A stretch of 64,000 nt of DNA from Peronospora farinosa (GCA_947646735.1 CANTFK010000072.1:248001-312000); one strand, 5' to 3'. Numbered from the stretch's first letter, positions 43,701 through 55,938 are shown. Numbers and translations are program-made. Notes: generated by a model not told the origin, from the letters alone.

Positions 43701-46700
43701 GCCATACTTCTTGGATAGAGTCCGCCCCGTAAAACTGCGCAGCGCACGAAAATACTGCAGGCACATCATTGAGCAGATTAAGAATTTCGCCAAGTGTTGG
43801 AACATGACCCACCGCAATATCACCGTCATATTCGCAAGCAGCATTACGATTAATCCACGGTCTGTCTTCGTCGGGTTCAGTGGATGTGCTTTTATGGGAT
43901 ACAATCTCACTGAGATGTCGGTCTACCAGCGATACATCACAAATCTTCAATGAAGTCAGGGATGCAAACATGCTCAAGTAGCGTGGAAACCGCTGTATGC
44001 AGCAGCAAAACTGCTGCGCTATCAGAGTAGCGAAAGCTGATGGCATCCCGTCTGGTTTTTGTTTATCATCCAAGTGGAGAAACAATGACAAACCTTCGAC
44101 ATGGAGACGGAACTGCGTCAAGGCCGGCAGGTTTTCCTCAACATCAACGCATCTATCATTTCCTGCTGCCTCTTGCTCATTTTCATTTTCACAGCCGGCA
44201 GCTGTGTGGTTGTCCAAGAGCCACACGCCTAATTTCCTCGAGAATGTATCTCCATTAGCTTCGCTATCCACCGAAGACAGGACAGATTGCTCCTCCATGT
44301 CCATAGCCAGTCTATGTTTGCTTGCTGTACTCCCTTCACTGATGCTTCGCAATGACGGAGGCGGTGGCGGTGGTGTCTGCTCCTGAATACTTACTTCTTC
44401 CTTACTGCGCTGGAAAAAGAACACGAAGACCTCCGCAAGCGTGTCTTGGTAAACATCAATTGTTAGTACGCGCAAGCTAGCATCAATCGAAAGAGTAGTG
44501 ATAAGTGGATCCTGCCAAACAGAGTTCTTGCCAAAAGACAACGAGAGTGGGGAATGCCTAGCGTGCTTCCACACTTTTTTATCCTTCAACATTACCGCGT
44601 CGGAAGCGATGCTCGTAATTACCACACGAATTAACTGCTCAGATGAAGGTGGAGGTTCAACGGACAAAATTGCTCCCTCTTCTGACTTCTCTTCCAGTTC
44701 TGTTACCACTTCGTGATTTCCAGATTTCACAAGCAATCGCTTCTTTTCCACCACCTCCGACGACGGTGAAGACCGCAAGAGAAGAATATCTTCCACCAAG
44801 AACGAACCAAGCGCAAATTCCACCCTCTTGTCGTAGGTTCTCGTTTCCAATCGTGTGTTAATATCAACAGCACGCGCTCGTACAATTTTCCCCGAACCGC
44901 TCTCTAGATCTCGAACTTGCAACGTGAGAATGATCTCACCTATTCCAAATTGAAGCTGACAAACCACGCGTTTCCACAACTTAAGCAGGTCATTGTCATT
45001 AATGTCCTCTTCTTGAAATGTCTTCTGTTGCTCGAGCTGAATCTTTCGCGCAAAACCCATGTAGGAGCTGTTCTCAGATGCAGCATTAGTTCGCCCACCT
45101 GAATCACTACTGGACAGAGCAACGCCCCCAGGCTTGATGCGAGATGATATCTTCCGTACGAGTTTCGGCTTGCTACGTCGTGAAGTACTTGTTGCTAGGG
45201 GCCCAATGCGTATGGGGTGGTTTGTAGCGTCAGCGGTCATAGCAGCGTCTCTATCCATGCAACGTTGCGTATGAATCGAGTAGTTTTCCCCAAAAGAATG
45301 CAGCAATTGCATCAGTGAGCGGAAACTTGTAGCGGATAAATTCAGATTGACGTTGTCGACACCGCCAAATAACTTGATAAGAGGAATACTTGGGTCATCC
45401 GGTGTAACGCTTATGTAAAAGCTAAACGTAAGAGATGTTTTTTCCAGCAGATAATGCCACGCGGACTTCTTGCTAGGGTGAGATCGAGGTCGGAACACTC
45501 TTTTACCACTCGTGCTGGTCCAGCCATCAATAACTTGTACTTCAATGCCAGAGATACTGATCTCGAGAACGTCATAAAGACTTTCCTCCGACGGAGTCAA
45601 AACATTTCTCCGGCTCGCGATTGTTTCATTCTCATAATTGCCAAAATCACATTTTTCACTGCCGTCAGAGATATTGCTCGGATGTTTCGTTTGTGCCTTC
45701 AGATGTCCAAGAAATACTAACAGACTCACGCCGTCATCACTAGAAGAATTAATCTCAGATGACGGTGACTGGGCGATGTTGATCAGAGGAGAGATCACAT
45801 CCAAGCGCATTTCGACTGTCGTTCTTCGAGCCAATGCATCTCGCAGCTGAGCAGTACTATAACGTTGCAAACTTTGCGCTCTTCTCCACGCACTGTGCTC
45901 TAGCCCGGATAAATCGACGTTTACTGGACGAGAGAACACAGCCACTACATCGAGAAGAAACATCATGTTCACGTTGCATTTGATTGGCTGTGTTATGAAA
46001 GACACCCGAAGCAAGTGGGCTGGCGGTGTCACATCTGCTGTGGCCAGTTCATCGTCTTCATTGCCTTTTTGTGAGCCCGAAGCCGTTTCATTTTTGTGCT
46101 GATACTCGGATATAATGTTGAGCTGTACCAGCGGAAGCTCTCTCTCGCAATGACGAAGCCGGACGCTGCTCATTTGGTTTCGCACTCCAACTGGATGATA
46201 CTCTACTACTTCGTCCATGTCCATTCGCTGAAGGAAAAAATCTGTCCCAGGGGGGCTCATTGATCGCTTTCTTTGAAATAGTCTGTCGTGGACGGTCCGT
46301 CGAAGTGGTCGGAGACTCTGGCAGAAAAATGCCTCACGCAATTGAAGGCCCATGTCCAAACATGACGGGCGAACCAAAAACTGGATCTCCACATCATCCA
46401 ATGAAGCGATCAAGTACGATGACGAGGCTGTCTGTGAAAAAAACGTTTTACTAGCTCCATCGTGAAAAGGGATACTGCTGAAATCACCGGGAACGTCTTT
46501 AAGACTAATTCCGAAGCTCGCTCGATAAAGGGTAAGCTGGAAGCGATACAAATTATGCTGGCGTTCTTGTAGCAAGCGCTTCTTTTGTACAGCCGCATCT
46601 TCAATCTCCCCACTGTCTACTGCACTCTCTTCCTTATCGTCCTCGGGATGAAAATCAATTGCCTCGTAAAGATCTTTGGTGTCTTGATCACTCCATTTCA

Positions 46701-48651
46701 TGTCCTCCATGCGTACCCTTCCAGCATCATGACCTGAAGATCCACCATGTGCTGGCCCTCCTGCACCTGTAAGCCATGTGGCGTACGACCAAAGACGCGA
46801 GCTAGCAGGAATACTAGAACCTTGAACCGAGTGTTGTACATCACTTTCGCGCTGGCTTTGTAACTTGCTCAGAACTTGCTTCTCCTTCTCTTTGTCGGCA
46901 ATTTCTTTCCGCACGGCCTGGCGAAGCTTAATCAATTCTTGAACATCCATGACGAATTCCAGCTCGTCCAGCTCATTGCGTGCTATTTCTTTCGACAGCA
47001 ACCGTAATTCTGGCGGGACGAGTGTGGCAGCAAATGTGGTGCCATGTTCCAACACAAGACACAATTGTTTATACCGATTTCTTCGCTGTCGTGCATGTTC
47101 GAAGGCTACCCAATCTACATGGGCCAAACGCTCCCGAACATCCAACAATACAGCATTGATTGCATATTTCCACCATGCTCTCGGATTGTCTTGTATCCGA
47201 ATTCTCTTTGGACGCAAAACCAGGTACCGGGCCTGACGACGCTTCACCGTCAAAAACGAAATGAAGGAAAGCGCACTCAGGTACTGCTGACGATGCAGCG
47301 ACGTACTGATCTCATCGATATTTGCTTGAGCATCAACATATGTACTTTTCTCTTCCATCACGTGAACAACAGCGTCCCGGTACTTGACAATGCAATGCTC
47401 GACACGATCGACCTCTTCCAAAGACCATTGCATGCAGCTTGACAAAGCTTCTTTAAACTGCTGCACCGATGGAATCTCGTCCTCTTCTTCCGTGAGGTCT
47501 CTCGCCACCGACCAAGCCTCCGAAAACACAAATCCTAGCGTATACTTGCGTCCTCCTGCCAGTTTAGGCATCATCTCCACAAACTCCTTCCACGCGTCAT
47601 CGCCAATAGCGTCAATCGTGTCGACCATCCACGGCGTCCCAAGCCTTGACAGCACACGTTCACTCAGCTCTTGATGCGTAAAGGGCAACTTGGCATTACC
47701 ATCATTCACCGTCAGCTTCATTGAGACCGTCAACGGGTGCACGATATAGTCACTCGACTTGAACAGTCTCGGCCGTATCGTATCAGCTTCAGGATGCAAC
47801 AGCGTCGGTGCGACTGCAACGGGCTGTCTTTTTCTCTCGAGAAACTCAAAACTGCTCCTCATCAACGTTGCAAATGCTTCTGCATCCTTCAACACCGTTA
47901 GAGGCACTGGTACCAATGGTAATGACAAATAAATGCCAAATTTATTGATATCCATTTTCTTCCTGATAAAAGAAACGCCTCCTCCATTCCCATCCTGTTG
48001 CGTCGTACCTCTTCCAACCATTGTAAAATTCCATCCTTCATCAGCTGATTTAATAATAATAGCTTCCAATGTCATCCCTACCGCATATGGTCGTTCAGCA
48101 TCCGAAACAGCATCTTCCATCCGTAAATGTAAATGTTGGACATGAACTTGCACTTTATCCAAAACGTTGACCACTAATTTGACTAAAAAACTCTCTGTCC
48201 AGCTTTGCTTCGTCCTGGTCCGTGTCTTGTTTTTCTCATTAAATTCTCGTGCTTTTTCCACCGCATTTAGAGCTGCACGTTTCCGTTGTAAAGTCTGTCG
48301 TCTCTTTTTCTGAGCATGTCGTTGTTTTTCTTCTCCGGAATGTTTGTCATCGTAACAAGACGTCCGATCGTCTTCAATCACTTGAAATAATAGATTTACA
48401 TCTTGTATATCAATACAAATGGGCTGATGAGCGAGATTTGTCCATGGTAAATCAATACAAACGTGTCGAAGCGTTCCTTTGAGGAATTGAATCTGTTTTG
48501 GCAGGGTAAAGGCATCCGGTTGGAGCTCGACAGCGTCCACTTGGATCTTGCCATTCCAGACACTGATTTGTAACGTTGTTGGATCAATATCTTTTACGTA
48601 ACTCCCTAAGACCGCATCAAGTACAACGTGAACGTAACGTTGGAGGAACAT
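31730..48651 (-). CDS. VPS13: Giant VPS13-family lipid-transfer protein with PH-like, PDZ-like and PX-like segments
   Basis: Exons are 48651-33752 (one 14.9-kb exon), 33673-32880, 32799-32713 and 32639-31730. The introns are 78, 80 and 73 nt GT-AG. The protein has about 5,563 residues. The chorein N-terminus (LDAVLGSYVKDIDPTTLQIS) starts the hydrophobic lipid groove of the rod. A PH-like segment is near residues 2430-2580, an SHR-BD segment (YYFVNTSSMFGIHVRQER) near 3555, a C2-like stretch near 4020 and a PDZ-like stretch near 4430-4495. The VPS13 C-terminal/ATG2-like helices follow, then a PH-like and finally a PX-like domain (5440-5535). It bridges organelle membranes to move lipids. The two main frames meet only if one base is added at the G5 run (37661-37665). 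Confidence 0.9.
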
Positions 48652-48902
48652 GGGGAAATAACTGACTGAATGACTTGAAGTGAGTATGAAGTGGCCTTAC
48701 CAGGGATATGGAAACGTTTTATTGAAGCGACATGGGTTTTATTATTTTTAACGGGATATGGAAGGCTATACTGTATGACAAGTGATTTTATGCCACCGAA
48801 TGGGAATTTTTGGACCCTTTTACCAATTATGGTACCTGTAATATAATTTAATTATTTGATATTGTAAATATTATTATTGTATTATTGTGCAGGTATTACA
48901 GT
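48652..48902. promoter_or_regulatory. Divergent promoter region of VPS13 and Sec20-like gene
   Basis: These 251 bp separate the two starts. On the minus strand GTCATTCAGTCAGTTATTT (48656-48674) resembles the oomycete initiator a few bases before the VPS13 ATG. The Sec20 side is AT-rich. Confidence 0.4.
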
Positions 48903-49634
48903 ATGGAAGCATTAGAGCTCGTTGATCACAAGCTCAGTAGCGTATGGCGCTTTGTATCTACTAATCTCTCGATCCGTATGCCCGATCCTCAAGAAGAAGA
49001 TGAACAACAGCAACAGCAGCAGAAATATCTCACTTATTCTATGGATGAAGAACAAGCACTGGAAGAGAAAGTGAACGATGGAATTGCTACGTATCAACGC
49101 GTTCTCTTGGACACACAGGACTGGATTCAGGAGCTCGTGGATCCCAAAGAAGCAGATGAAGCAGCAGAGAAACTGGAAATGTATCGGAAACAATTACAAA
49201 ACCATAGCATTCAATGCAGAAAGATGCTCGTGGCTTATCGCCAACGGGCAAAGATCGAGCGGCTTGAACAAGAACGCAAGAAGCTCTTGTGTCCACGTTC
49301 TCAAGATAAAACGGCTACAAACAGCAATACAAATGCATCGGGTTCAGTCGTGGATGTTACAGCAGCTTTGAAACGGACACGACAGATTATGTCGCAGGAA
49401 ATTGAACGGGTCAGTTCCGTGACAAAAGTACTGGATGATGGACGACGGAGTTTAAAGACTTGTCATGATGAATATGGTAGTGTTAATGCTGAGATTATAC
49501 AAGTTCGAAAGCGGTTGAAGAGACTCGAGTGGCAAGCAAGACAGGACAAACTATGGATTGGTGCAGGAATTGTCGTGTTGAGTGCGACAGTGCTCTTCAT
49601 TGTCTATGAACGCACCGGGTTTCTATTGATATGA
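48903..49634 (+). CDS. SEC20: Sec20/BNIP1-type SNARE
   Basis: The protein is 243 residues from the ATG at 48903 (MEALELVDHK), preferred over the ATG at 48885, whose extra residues look non-coding. Sec20 is the ER Q-SNARE for Golgi-to-ER retrograde vesicles. The protein has coiled-coil N-terminal helices with a Gln run, then a SNARE-like heptad stretch at residues about 155-215 (TRQIMSQEIERVSSVTKVL). A single C-terminal membrane anchor (WIGAGIVVLSATVLFIVYE) is followed by a few lumenal residues. No HDEL-type signal is seen. The gene is divergent from VPS13, another membrane-contact protein. Confidence 0.82.
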   Translation: MEALELVDHKLSSVWRFVSTNLSIRMPDPQEEDEQQQQQQKYLTYSMDEEQALEEKVNDGIATYQRVLLDTQDWIQELVDPKEADEAAEKLEMYRKQLQNHSIQCRKMLVAYRQRAKIERLEQERKKLLCPRSQDKTATNSNTNASGSVVDVTAALKRTRQIMSQEIERVSSVTKVLDDGRRSLKTCHDEYGSVNAEIIQVRKRLKRLEWQARQDKLWIGAGIVVLSATVLFIVYERTGFLLI

Positions 49635-49930
49635 GACCAATGTGGATGGAGTCAGTATGCACTCTACGCTTGCCGAACGAAAACGACAATGTAGCTACAT
49701 TTGCAGAGACACCTATGCAAGAAATATTGGCGAGTTCTCTTGTGTCTAGGCTAAGTGTTCGCTCGCCGCTTGATGGCATCATGTCCAGACGCGTATACAG
49801 CACCACTAGTCGATAGAGTACTCTATTATCAACACGGCGTTTCTATTCGTTCCTCTATTTCAATATAAAGTCGCTTTAAAGTCGTCTAATTGCTCACCAC
49901 CCAATCGCTTGGTGCTCTAATTAGACAATA

Positions 49931-51782
49931 ATGGAGACCACCAAGACGAACCGCTTCTTGACGCAATTTTCACGCGCTGTATTTCAACAATGGACACAAA
50001 CAGCTACACATGATCAGTTTTGGAAGGATGAGACGTTTGTACATGCCATGCTCGAGGATGCAGTGGCGAAATTACCGCCTGGAAAGCTTCAAACGGAGCT
50101 ATTACGTAACTTGAAGCCATTGGAGACGCAATTGATTGCACTGTTACATGATTTGCATGTAAATTACGTCCAGGAGGAGAAGAAGAAGACAGAGAAAGAG
50201 TCATGGACATGTGGTGCATTGCTAAATGAAGAACTGACGGAGCTGGAGTTGTCACGGGCCGCGACTGCCACGTCTACTGACAAACAACGACGAGTGACAG
50301 GTGTATTGGCGCTGGATGTCGGTCTGGATCGAGGTCATCACTTGGACACGGACGTGGAGAATGCTGACGAGTTGGTGCATCTTTTTGGGCTCATTGCAGC
50401 ACGTAATTACGAGACATTGCACGAACAAGAGCACAAACGTGGATTTGTTCTTGAACGTCTTGCTGTCTGTGCTCAGAACTTGGTGGAGAAATGGTGCATT
50501 GTATCGGGCAATTGGAGCTGTGGGGAGGAGGAGGATGCTGTCAAGCAGGTGCAGAAATTGCGTGAGTTGTTGGAACGTGTCGTGGTTCAAGACGCAGTAG
50601 CACTTGCTCGAGTATCTGATTGCAATGGGAGCTTGAAGGCTCCGTGGACGATGTTTTACCGGCCAGAGGAAAGAAAAGAATGGAAGAAGGTGTCGTATGA
50701 CAAGGAAATGGCCAAGATATATGGTGTTCTGCTCACATTAGCAGTCTACTTTCCTATTGAAAACGATGAGGAGGAAGAAACATCCGATGAATCGTTATCT
50801 TCGGGAGATGAAGAGGAAGAATCAAGACAGGAGCGGAAAAAGCTGAAGCCGGTCAGTCCGCTTGCTCAGGCCCAGCTTACAACTCGACAAGTACTGCTTG
50901 CTGCTCAGATGCGGCAGCGTGGACTGGACCAGAACAATCAGTGGCTTGTGTTGGTGTTGTCCTTCTTGCAGAGTCTGCACAAACCTACAACGTACCTGGA
51001 CGAAGATGGGGACGAGGCTCTTGACTATCAGAGCCGGTGCGAACTGCTCGACTGTGTTGGCGGTCTGTACACGCGTGCATTCGCCAGTGCAGCACTGTTC
51101 AACCAAGCAAAAGAGAGTACAACCGAAGAAAAGACGGCAGTGCAGGACCGTGGTCTCTTCGAGGCCATCGTATGTCTCCGTCACGCGGCACATTTCATGC
51201 GCGTTGAGCGCAAGTCGAGTCTACCGGTCATCACCACGGCAATGGCTCAGCTGGCCGGCGTGCCATTGCCTGCAAGTTTTGTGTCGTGGCTGGACCACGA
51301 ACAGACCGCGGATCCAAAGTCCGTGCTGGAGAAGGCCATACAGCGGCTATGGAAGAAGTGTATCAGCCAAAACCGAATGGCGAATATCCTGCTGAGTTCG
51401 ACGGATGTATCGGACGAGGAGATGCCTCTGATCCAAAGAGTGAGCTGAGATCATTCCAAGTTATGGTCCATGTGCTGATGTGACATCTCTGACTAACGCT
51501 GCAATGCTTATTTGTTTGCAACAGAACTACCTTGAGCACTTGGATCAACTTGCTATAGCCAACGCGAACAAGACCAGTCATCAGGCTGATACGAACTCGG
51601 CAGAATCAGCAGAGGCGTTGGTCGTTAATACTGATAGTCTCTTTTACGTGGACAATGCTGGTGGAGAAGACAAAGAGAAGACGAACAAAACGAAGAAAAA
51701 ACGTGCCAACAAGAAGAAAAAGCGAACGAACAAAACTGTCGACGTGTCACCGGCAAAGCGCAGCCGAGCATCTAGCAGTTAG
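49931..51782 (+). CDS. Unknown protein with nuclear-type basic tail, two exons
   Basis: Exon 1 is 49931-51439. An 85-nt GT-AG intron (51440-51524) follows, then exon 2 is 51525-51782. Both are in phase 0, giving 588 residues. I do not recognise the family. The protein is mostly helical and Leu-rich, with an acidic Ser/Glu loop near residues 275-300 (DEEEETSDESLSSGDEEEES) that ends in basic residues. The C-terminus is a strongly basic stretch, KTNKTKKKRANKKKKRTNK, which looks like a nuclear or nucleolar signal. Codon-like periodicity, a clean intron and long open frame support a real gene. It could be a ribosome-biogenesis or chromatin factor, but that is only a guess from composition. Confidence 0.75.
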
Positions 51783-52776
51783 ACAACGCTTGTCCGACGT
51801 AAACACGATGCGATCCATTTGTTACTTTGCGCACTTTCACATACCAGTAAATAACATCTTCCCGTCCGTGATACATGGTCAAGATTGTTGTTTGCCTTAT
51901 CCCCAATAACACACGCAACGAGTGTTATTGGAGGATAATTGGTATTATCTTTTACTCGTGTGTGTAGTACGAGGTAAATTTGAAAATGAACCATTGATTG
52001 ACCAGGAATGGGTACAAAAATCCATGTTGAAGTTATAGACTCGTTTTGCATACTATTTGTGTATTTAATTGTAAGGAATGGACGCTTTTTGACAGCGTTG
52101 ACATTTTGTGTGTATATAAGACATGGCTACAGGCACCTGTCTGTAGCCATCTCCATTCATTTCCATGCCGTCGTGCTTCTTACAATGCTGTTTATTTTGT
52201 TTTCTTATACTCTTGCTGTTTCATGTCGTCTTGGCTCCGCCAAGGTGGAAAACAAGTGCGAGTTCCTCACACTCATTTGCTAAATAGTTCCTTCCTATTT
52301 TATCCAAAAAATTCTAAAAAAATCACGCAGAATTGCACACTTGTCCATCGACGACGTCATCGTCAACGAGTCCACTTGCCTGTGACCGATTTCTTCCTCT
52401 TGTTCACACTATTTGACGATATCTGCATCCGTCTGCTAAATCAGCGCTGCGTCACGCTTCAATTCCATCATCAATGCCCTTGAAGCAAAAGTGCTCGGGC
52501 GGCTTCGAGCTGCAATCACTCGTTGCCCCCACTTGTCTGCACAGACCACTACAGTCTCTGTCGTAATCCTGATCATTTCTCTCGTATTTTGTCATCCTTT
52601 TTTCACAGTGAATCACCAGGTCATATCGTTCTTCGCTCTCGCTCTCTTTGCTTCAGGTAACTCACGCAATGCTCGACCCGATCACTCTCCGTTCGCTTCA
52701 TCTCGTCCTCCCATACCTTCGTTCCACTTCACTGTTCAGTAGTGTAGCAGCCACGTCCATCAATCGACCAGTAAAA
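51783..52776. other. Spacer with two strong hairpins, no gene seen
   Basis: Two perfect 10-bp inverted repeats occur: 51903-51912/51922-51931 (extended outward by TTATCC/GGATAA with one mismatch) and 52123-52132/52141-52150. Plus-strand frames at 52008-52483 are Cys/Phe-rich and look non-coding. The stretch contains the 3' ends of two convergent genes. Confidence 0.5.
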
Positions 52777-53901
52777 TTAGTTCGTGGACGTGTAATAGGC
52801 TCGACTACTCAATACACTCGGGTCGATCTTCGAACGAAGTGGAGGAATGGAGTAAACGTTGGAAGCTTGGTCACTCGCGACATTAAGCGGTGGCAAGCGG
52901 AACGTGCCAGCACCACACTGCTGCTGCTGCATTTTTCGCTCTTCCGCTCCCGCCATACGCATGGGAGATACTATGCCGTGCATGGAACTGGATGGGAGTG
53001 GCAGAGGAAGGCGGTTCTGCGCGTTCTGGTAACTCATCTCCGTGATAGCGTTAAGCACACCGCCAAACCTGCGAATCGGGAAAGGGCTTCCATCGGGAGA
53101 GGCCCGCAGTGGACTGAGCCGCACCTCTGTCTTTTGCATGCACCACTCGGGACTGTGTTGGATGAACGCACTCTGGTCATTAGCCCACTCCATCTTGCAA
53201 ATTTTGTTACTAAATGCCACGGAGGCACGAGCCGTGGCCTCTTCGGGGCACTGCTTGATCACCATGGGGCTCGACATATCAACCATCTCCACGTCGGGTG
53301 GAGACGATGGTATAAAAGGCACTGGCATCGACATCAGCGTTGGCTCCTGTTTCATGACCTCGATGGATGCAATCTCCGCCAATCGGAAGAGTTCACTACG
53401 CGGAGCGTCATGTCTAGGGACATTTGTAAGTGACCGTATGGGGCTTCTGAACGCATTGTCATCGCCAAAGCGATTGCCCATTTCATCGCCCGAGACGTAC
53501 TCAATTGCTTTGACAAGATTCTCCTTGGTCGAATATTCCTGCGCGTCAATCTCGCTGTGTTGGGAGCCGTCGTCCCCCGCCTGCCTACGGCCCTTGTGAC
53601 GCAGTCCACGTCGCCAACGACTGATCTTCTGGCGGTACTTTTGCGCATGCGTCATTGTCTGCCTCGTAGTTTTCGTGCCAATAAAGGCAGCAATGACCTT
53701 CCACGGTCCTGCCGGATACCTCTCCATGGCTTCAAGGAATTTCTCGTGCTCCTCTTGTGTCCACATTTTAAGAGGCTGGTTCTGTTTCGATGAATAGACT
53801 GTCGTGCCTGCTTTGGCCTCCGTGGGCTTAATACGAATGAGTTTGCCCTCGCTGTTTGTCATTTCAAACAACTCCTTGCGCACATTGGCTGAGATCGTCA
53901 T
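52777..53901 (-). CDS. SHAQKYF-class Myb transcription factor
   Basis: The protein is 374 residues long, single exon. The Myb repeat lies at residues about 46-95: MWTQEEHEKFLEAM, then YPAGPWKVIAAFIG, then the recognition helix RQTMTHAQKYRQKI, followed by a basic RWRRG run. The N-terminus (MTISANVRKELFEM) and a shared RIKPTEAKAG segment ahead of the repeat match the Myb at 55939-56868, so the two are paralogues, arranged head to head about 2 kb apart. The rest is low in known motifs, with Pro/Ser-rich patches. It should act as a nuclear DNA-binding regulator. The gene at 16068 has the same Myb helix but a different N-terminus. Confidence 0.88.
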   Translation of the reverse strand: MTISANVRKELFEMTNSEGKLIRIKPTEAKAGTTVYSSKQNQPLKMWTQEEHEKFLEAMERYPAGPWKVIAAFIGTKTTRQTMTHAQKYRQKISRWRRGLRHKGRRQAGDDGSQHSEIDAQEYSTKENLVKAIEYVSGDEMGNRFGDDNAFRSPIRSLTNVPRHDAPRSELFRLAEIASIEVMKQEPTLMSMPVPFIPSSPPDVEMVDMSSPMVIKQCPEEATARASVAFSNKICKMEWANDQSAFIQHSPEWCMQKTEVRLSPLRASPDGSPFPIRRFGGVLNAITEMSYQNAQNRLPLPLPSSSMHGIVSPMRMAGAEERKMQQQQCGAGTFRLPPLNVASDQASNVYSIPPLRSKIDPSVLSSRAYYTSTN

Positions 53902-54535
53902 CTTTGCTTTCCCACGACGCTTTTGAACACCAGCCCACGTGGTTTCAATGCATACAGTGACAAGAGATTGAAAAGGAAGAAATGGCTTTCGTCTTTAAAC
54001 GCCAGTCCAGACAAGGAGCGACACAAAGAGCGAGGAACAGATCGGACTATTGAGCTTTTGGATGGATCATTGCTTGGAAGGAGATGGGGCACCACGTTTA
54101 CTTGGTAGATACGGAGTGGCTTCCTGTAACGTCCCGGCTATGCAGAAGTTCAACCGATTTTGGACAGAAAAGACAGACTCCAAAAAACGGATCTCGGACA
54201 CTTTTCGTCGGACGTGACGTTGCACACGCGCCCTGTCGCTCCAGATTGTCCGAGCGATTTAGTCTCCACTTTGTGTGCCGAAAGACATGGCCAAGCTGTC
54301 AGCTGGTTCCTTACCGGCTTGTATCCATTTCACATTGACAGTATAGTAGACTCGATGTTTAAATTAGAAGCGCATTACCTCGTCGTAATCTATTTTGGTG
54401 ATAGAAAACAACAGGAGATAGAGAGAATAATCAACAGTTTAAAGTTACGTGTGCTGTTACATGTAATTGCGTCTTGCTCAATACATTAGACTTTCAGTAT
54501 TTGTTTGTAGTCACTAAATAACTTTTCAAAATTCA
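53902..54535. other. No recognisable gene
   Basis: Left part is the promoter of the minus-strand Myb gene. The plus-strand frame 54160-54489 has no recognised content. Confidence 0.5.
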
Positions 54536-55145
54536 TGAACGCTGTCGACGATAGTCGTTGGAACGCTGTCGACGATAGTCGCTGGAACGCTGATCACTTG
54601 ATTGCGTTGTATTCACAAGCTGGTGATGCAAACGCCGCTGAGGATATGTCAAAGAAAGTTTTCACACGGCGGTGTATGCGACCAGCTCGTCGAATTGGTA
54701 TCTGGTGAGCTGTTCCTAGACCCCCTTAGCTAGTCCCGATGCGCATCTGCTTGCATTGTTTGCAAAGCAGCTTTTGGAGCCCTCCAAGCTTCCATCGTGC
54801 TCCTGTCCAATGGCAAATGAGCTTAATTATAACGACTTAAACTTGGTACTTGGTGAGCTCGTTCCAGCGATTGTTTGGCGTCTGTTGCTGCACTTTCCCG
54901 CGCTGAGTCCTAAGGCGTCTCCAGCGTTCGTGTCAGCATACTTTCCAGACCTTTTGTACTTGACGAAACGGTTGTTTCTTCAGGGTCAATTGAACGTGTT
55001 TGTTTGCGATAGTGTCGAGCACACTCCATACAAAACCCGTGTGATACCTGCGTGTTTATTGAACTTACACAACAGGAAAGCGTGCGTAAAGATGACGTCT
55101 CTGTACGAGACTGAAGAAGAAGCGACTATCGTCGTAATGACGTAG
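54536..55145 (+). CDS. Doubtful small gene of unknown function
   Basis: An ATG at 54536 opens a frame with an internal duplication (NAVDDSRWNAVDDSRWNADH) and runs to a stop near 54706. Removing a 29-nt GT-AG stretch (54706-54734) joins it to a second open frame that ends at 55145, giving about 190 residues. The second part is Leu-rich (LNLVLGELVPAIVWRLLLHF). A 29-nt intron is shorter than the others in the window (64-140 nt), so this may instead be a decayed gene. No family is recognised and no signal peptide is present. Confidence 0.35.
54539..54590. repeat. 24-bp tandem duplication
   Basis: AACGCTGTCGACGATAGTCG(T/C)TGG is present twice in a row, followed by a partial third start (AACGCTG). 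It encodes the NAVDDSRW duplication in the doubtful gene. Confidence 0.85.
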
Positions 55146-55938
55146 TCAATAGGTACGTGGGTTCTACAAAGCTGTAGCCATTGACGTAGCTAATCAAGCG
55201 TCATTGCTGCATGAGACCAGAGATAGGTTGTCTGAGTGCGGGATCTGAGCTCGTCCACGCCAGAAAATCCTGCTCGATCGGCAGAGGTGGTGTCGGAATT
55301 CTTTCTAGGTTCATGTTCAATGATGCAGGCATACGTACGTACCCCCAAATATATGGCGTCTGCGTCAAGTTGAAGTCTATCCACATGGATACACGGACAA
55401 TGGATACGCTTTGTACCGTAAAAAGCAGCCACTTTATTGTCCTGTCTGCGTCACAGCAAACCAAAAGGTCAGATGCAGAAACGGGGCGATACCCAACTCC
55501 TCCCCCCAGCCAAGTTGGCTACAAAGCCACGAACAAATCTCCTCGTCTGCTTCTCTTCGCTCTCGTCTGATCTCGACTATTTTCCACCAATGAAAGTACG
55601 ATACTTGCTTCCATTTTATCAACAGACGCTATAAGTGGTTCCAAAAACACGGTGTCTTTCGATTCCACCGGGTCGGAACAGTATACAAACAACAAGTCAA
55701 ATAGAGACTGTCTGTACCCACAATAGTTTCAGTCTGCAGCCACATCTGATCCCACTCTAACCTGGGCTTAGGGTGAGTACAAAATGGGTACAACCCATAC
55801 GCTCGTGGCCTTCGAAAGGAATCAGTCTGGACGCTGCGTCGTGTCGCGTCTGTGTGGCAGCAGGGCTTTTCAGGACCACTAATCACTTTATTTTTTTGTG
55901 TCGCAGTGTGTAGGAAGGTAACAAACAAGCTCAACGTG
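55146..55938. other. Spacer and Myb upstream region, no gene seen
   Basis: Overlapping frames on both strands at 55190-55570 look non-coding. A possible 5' UTR intron acceptor (TTTTTTTGTGTCGCAG) lies about 35 bp before the Myb ATG. Confidence 0.5.

Noticed and set aside
52648..53433. 261-codon plus-strand frame over the Myb gene
   Set aside because: It overlaps the Myb coding sequence fully and has no known domain; the Myb frame explains the region.
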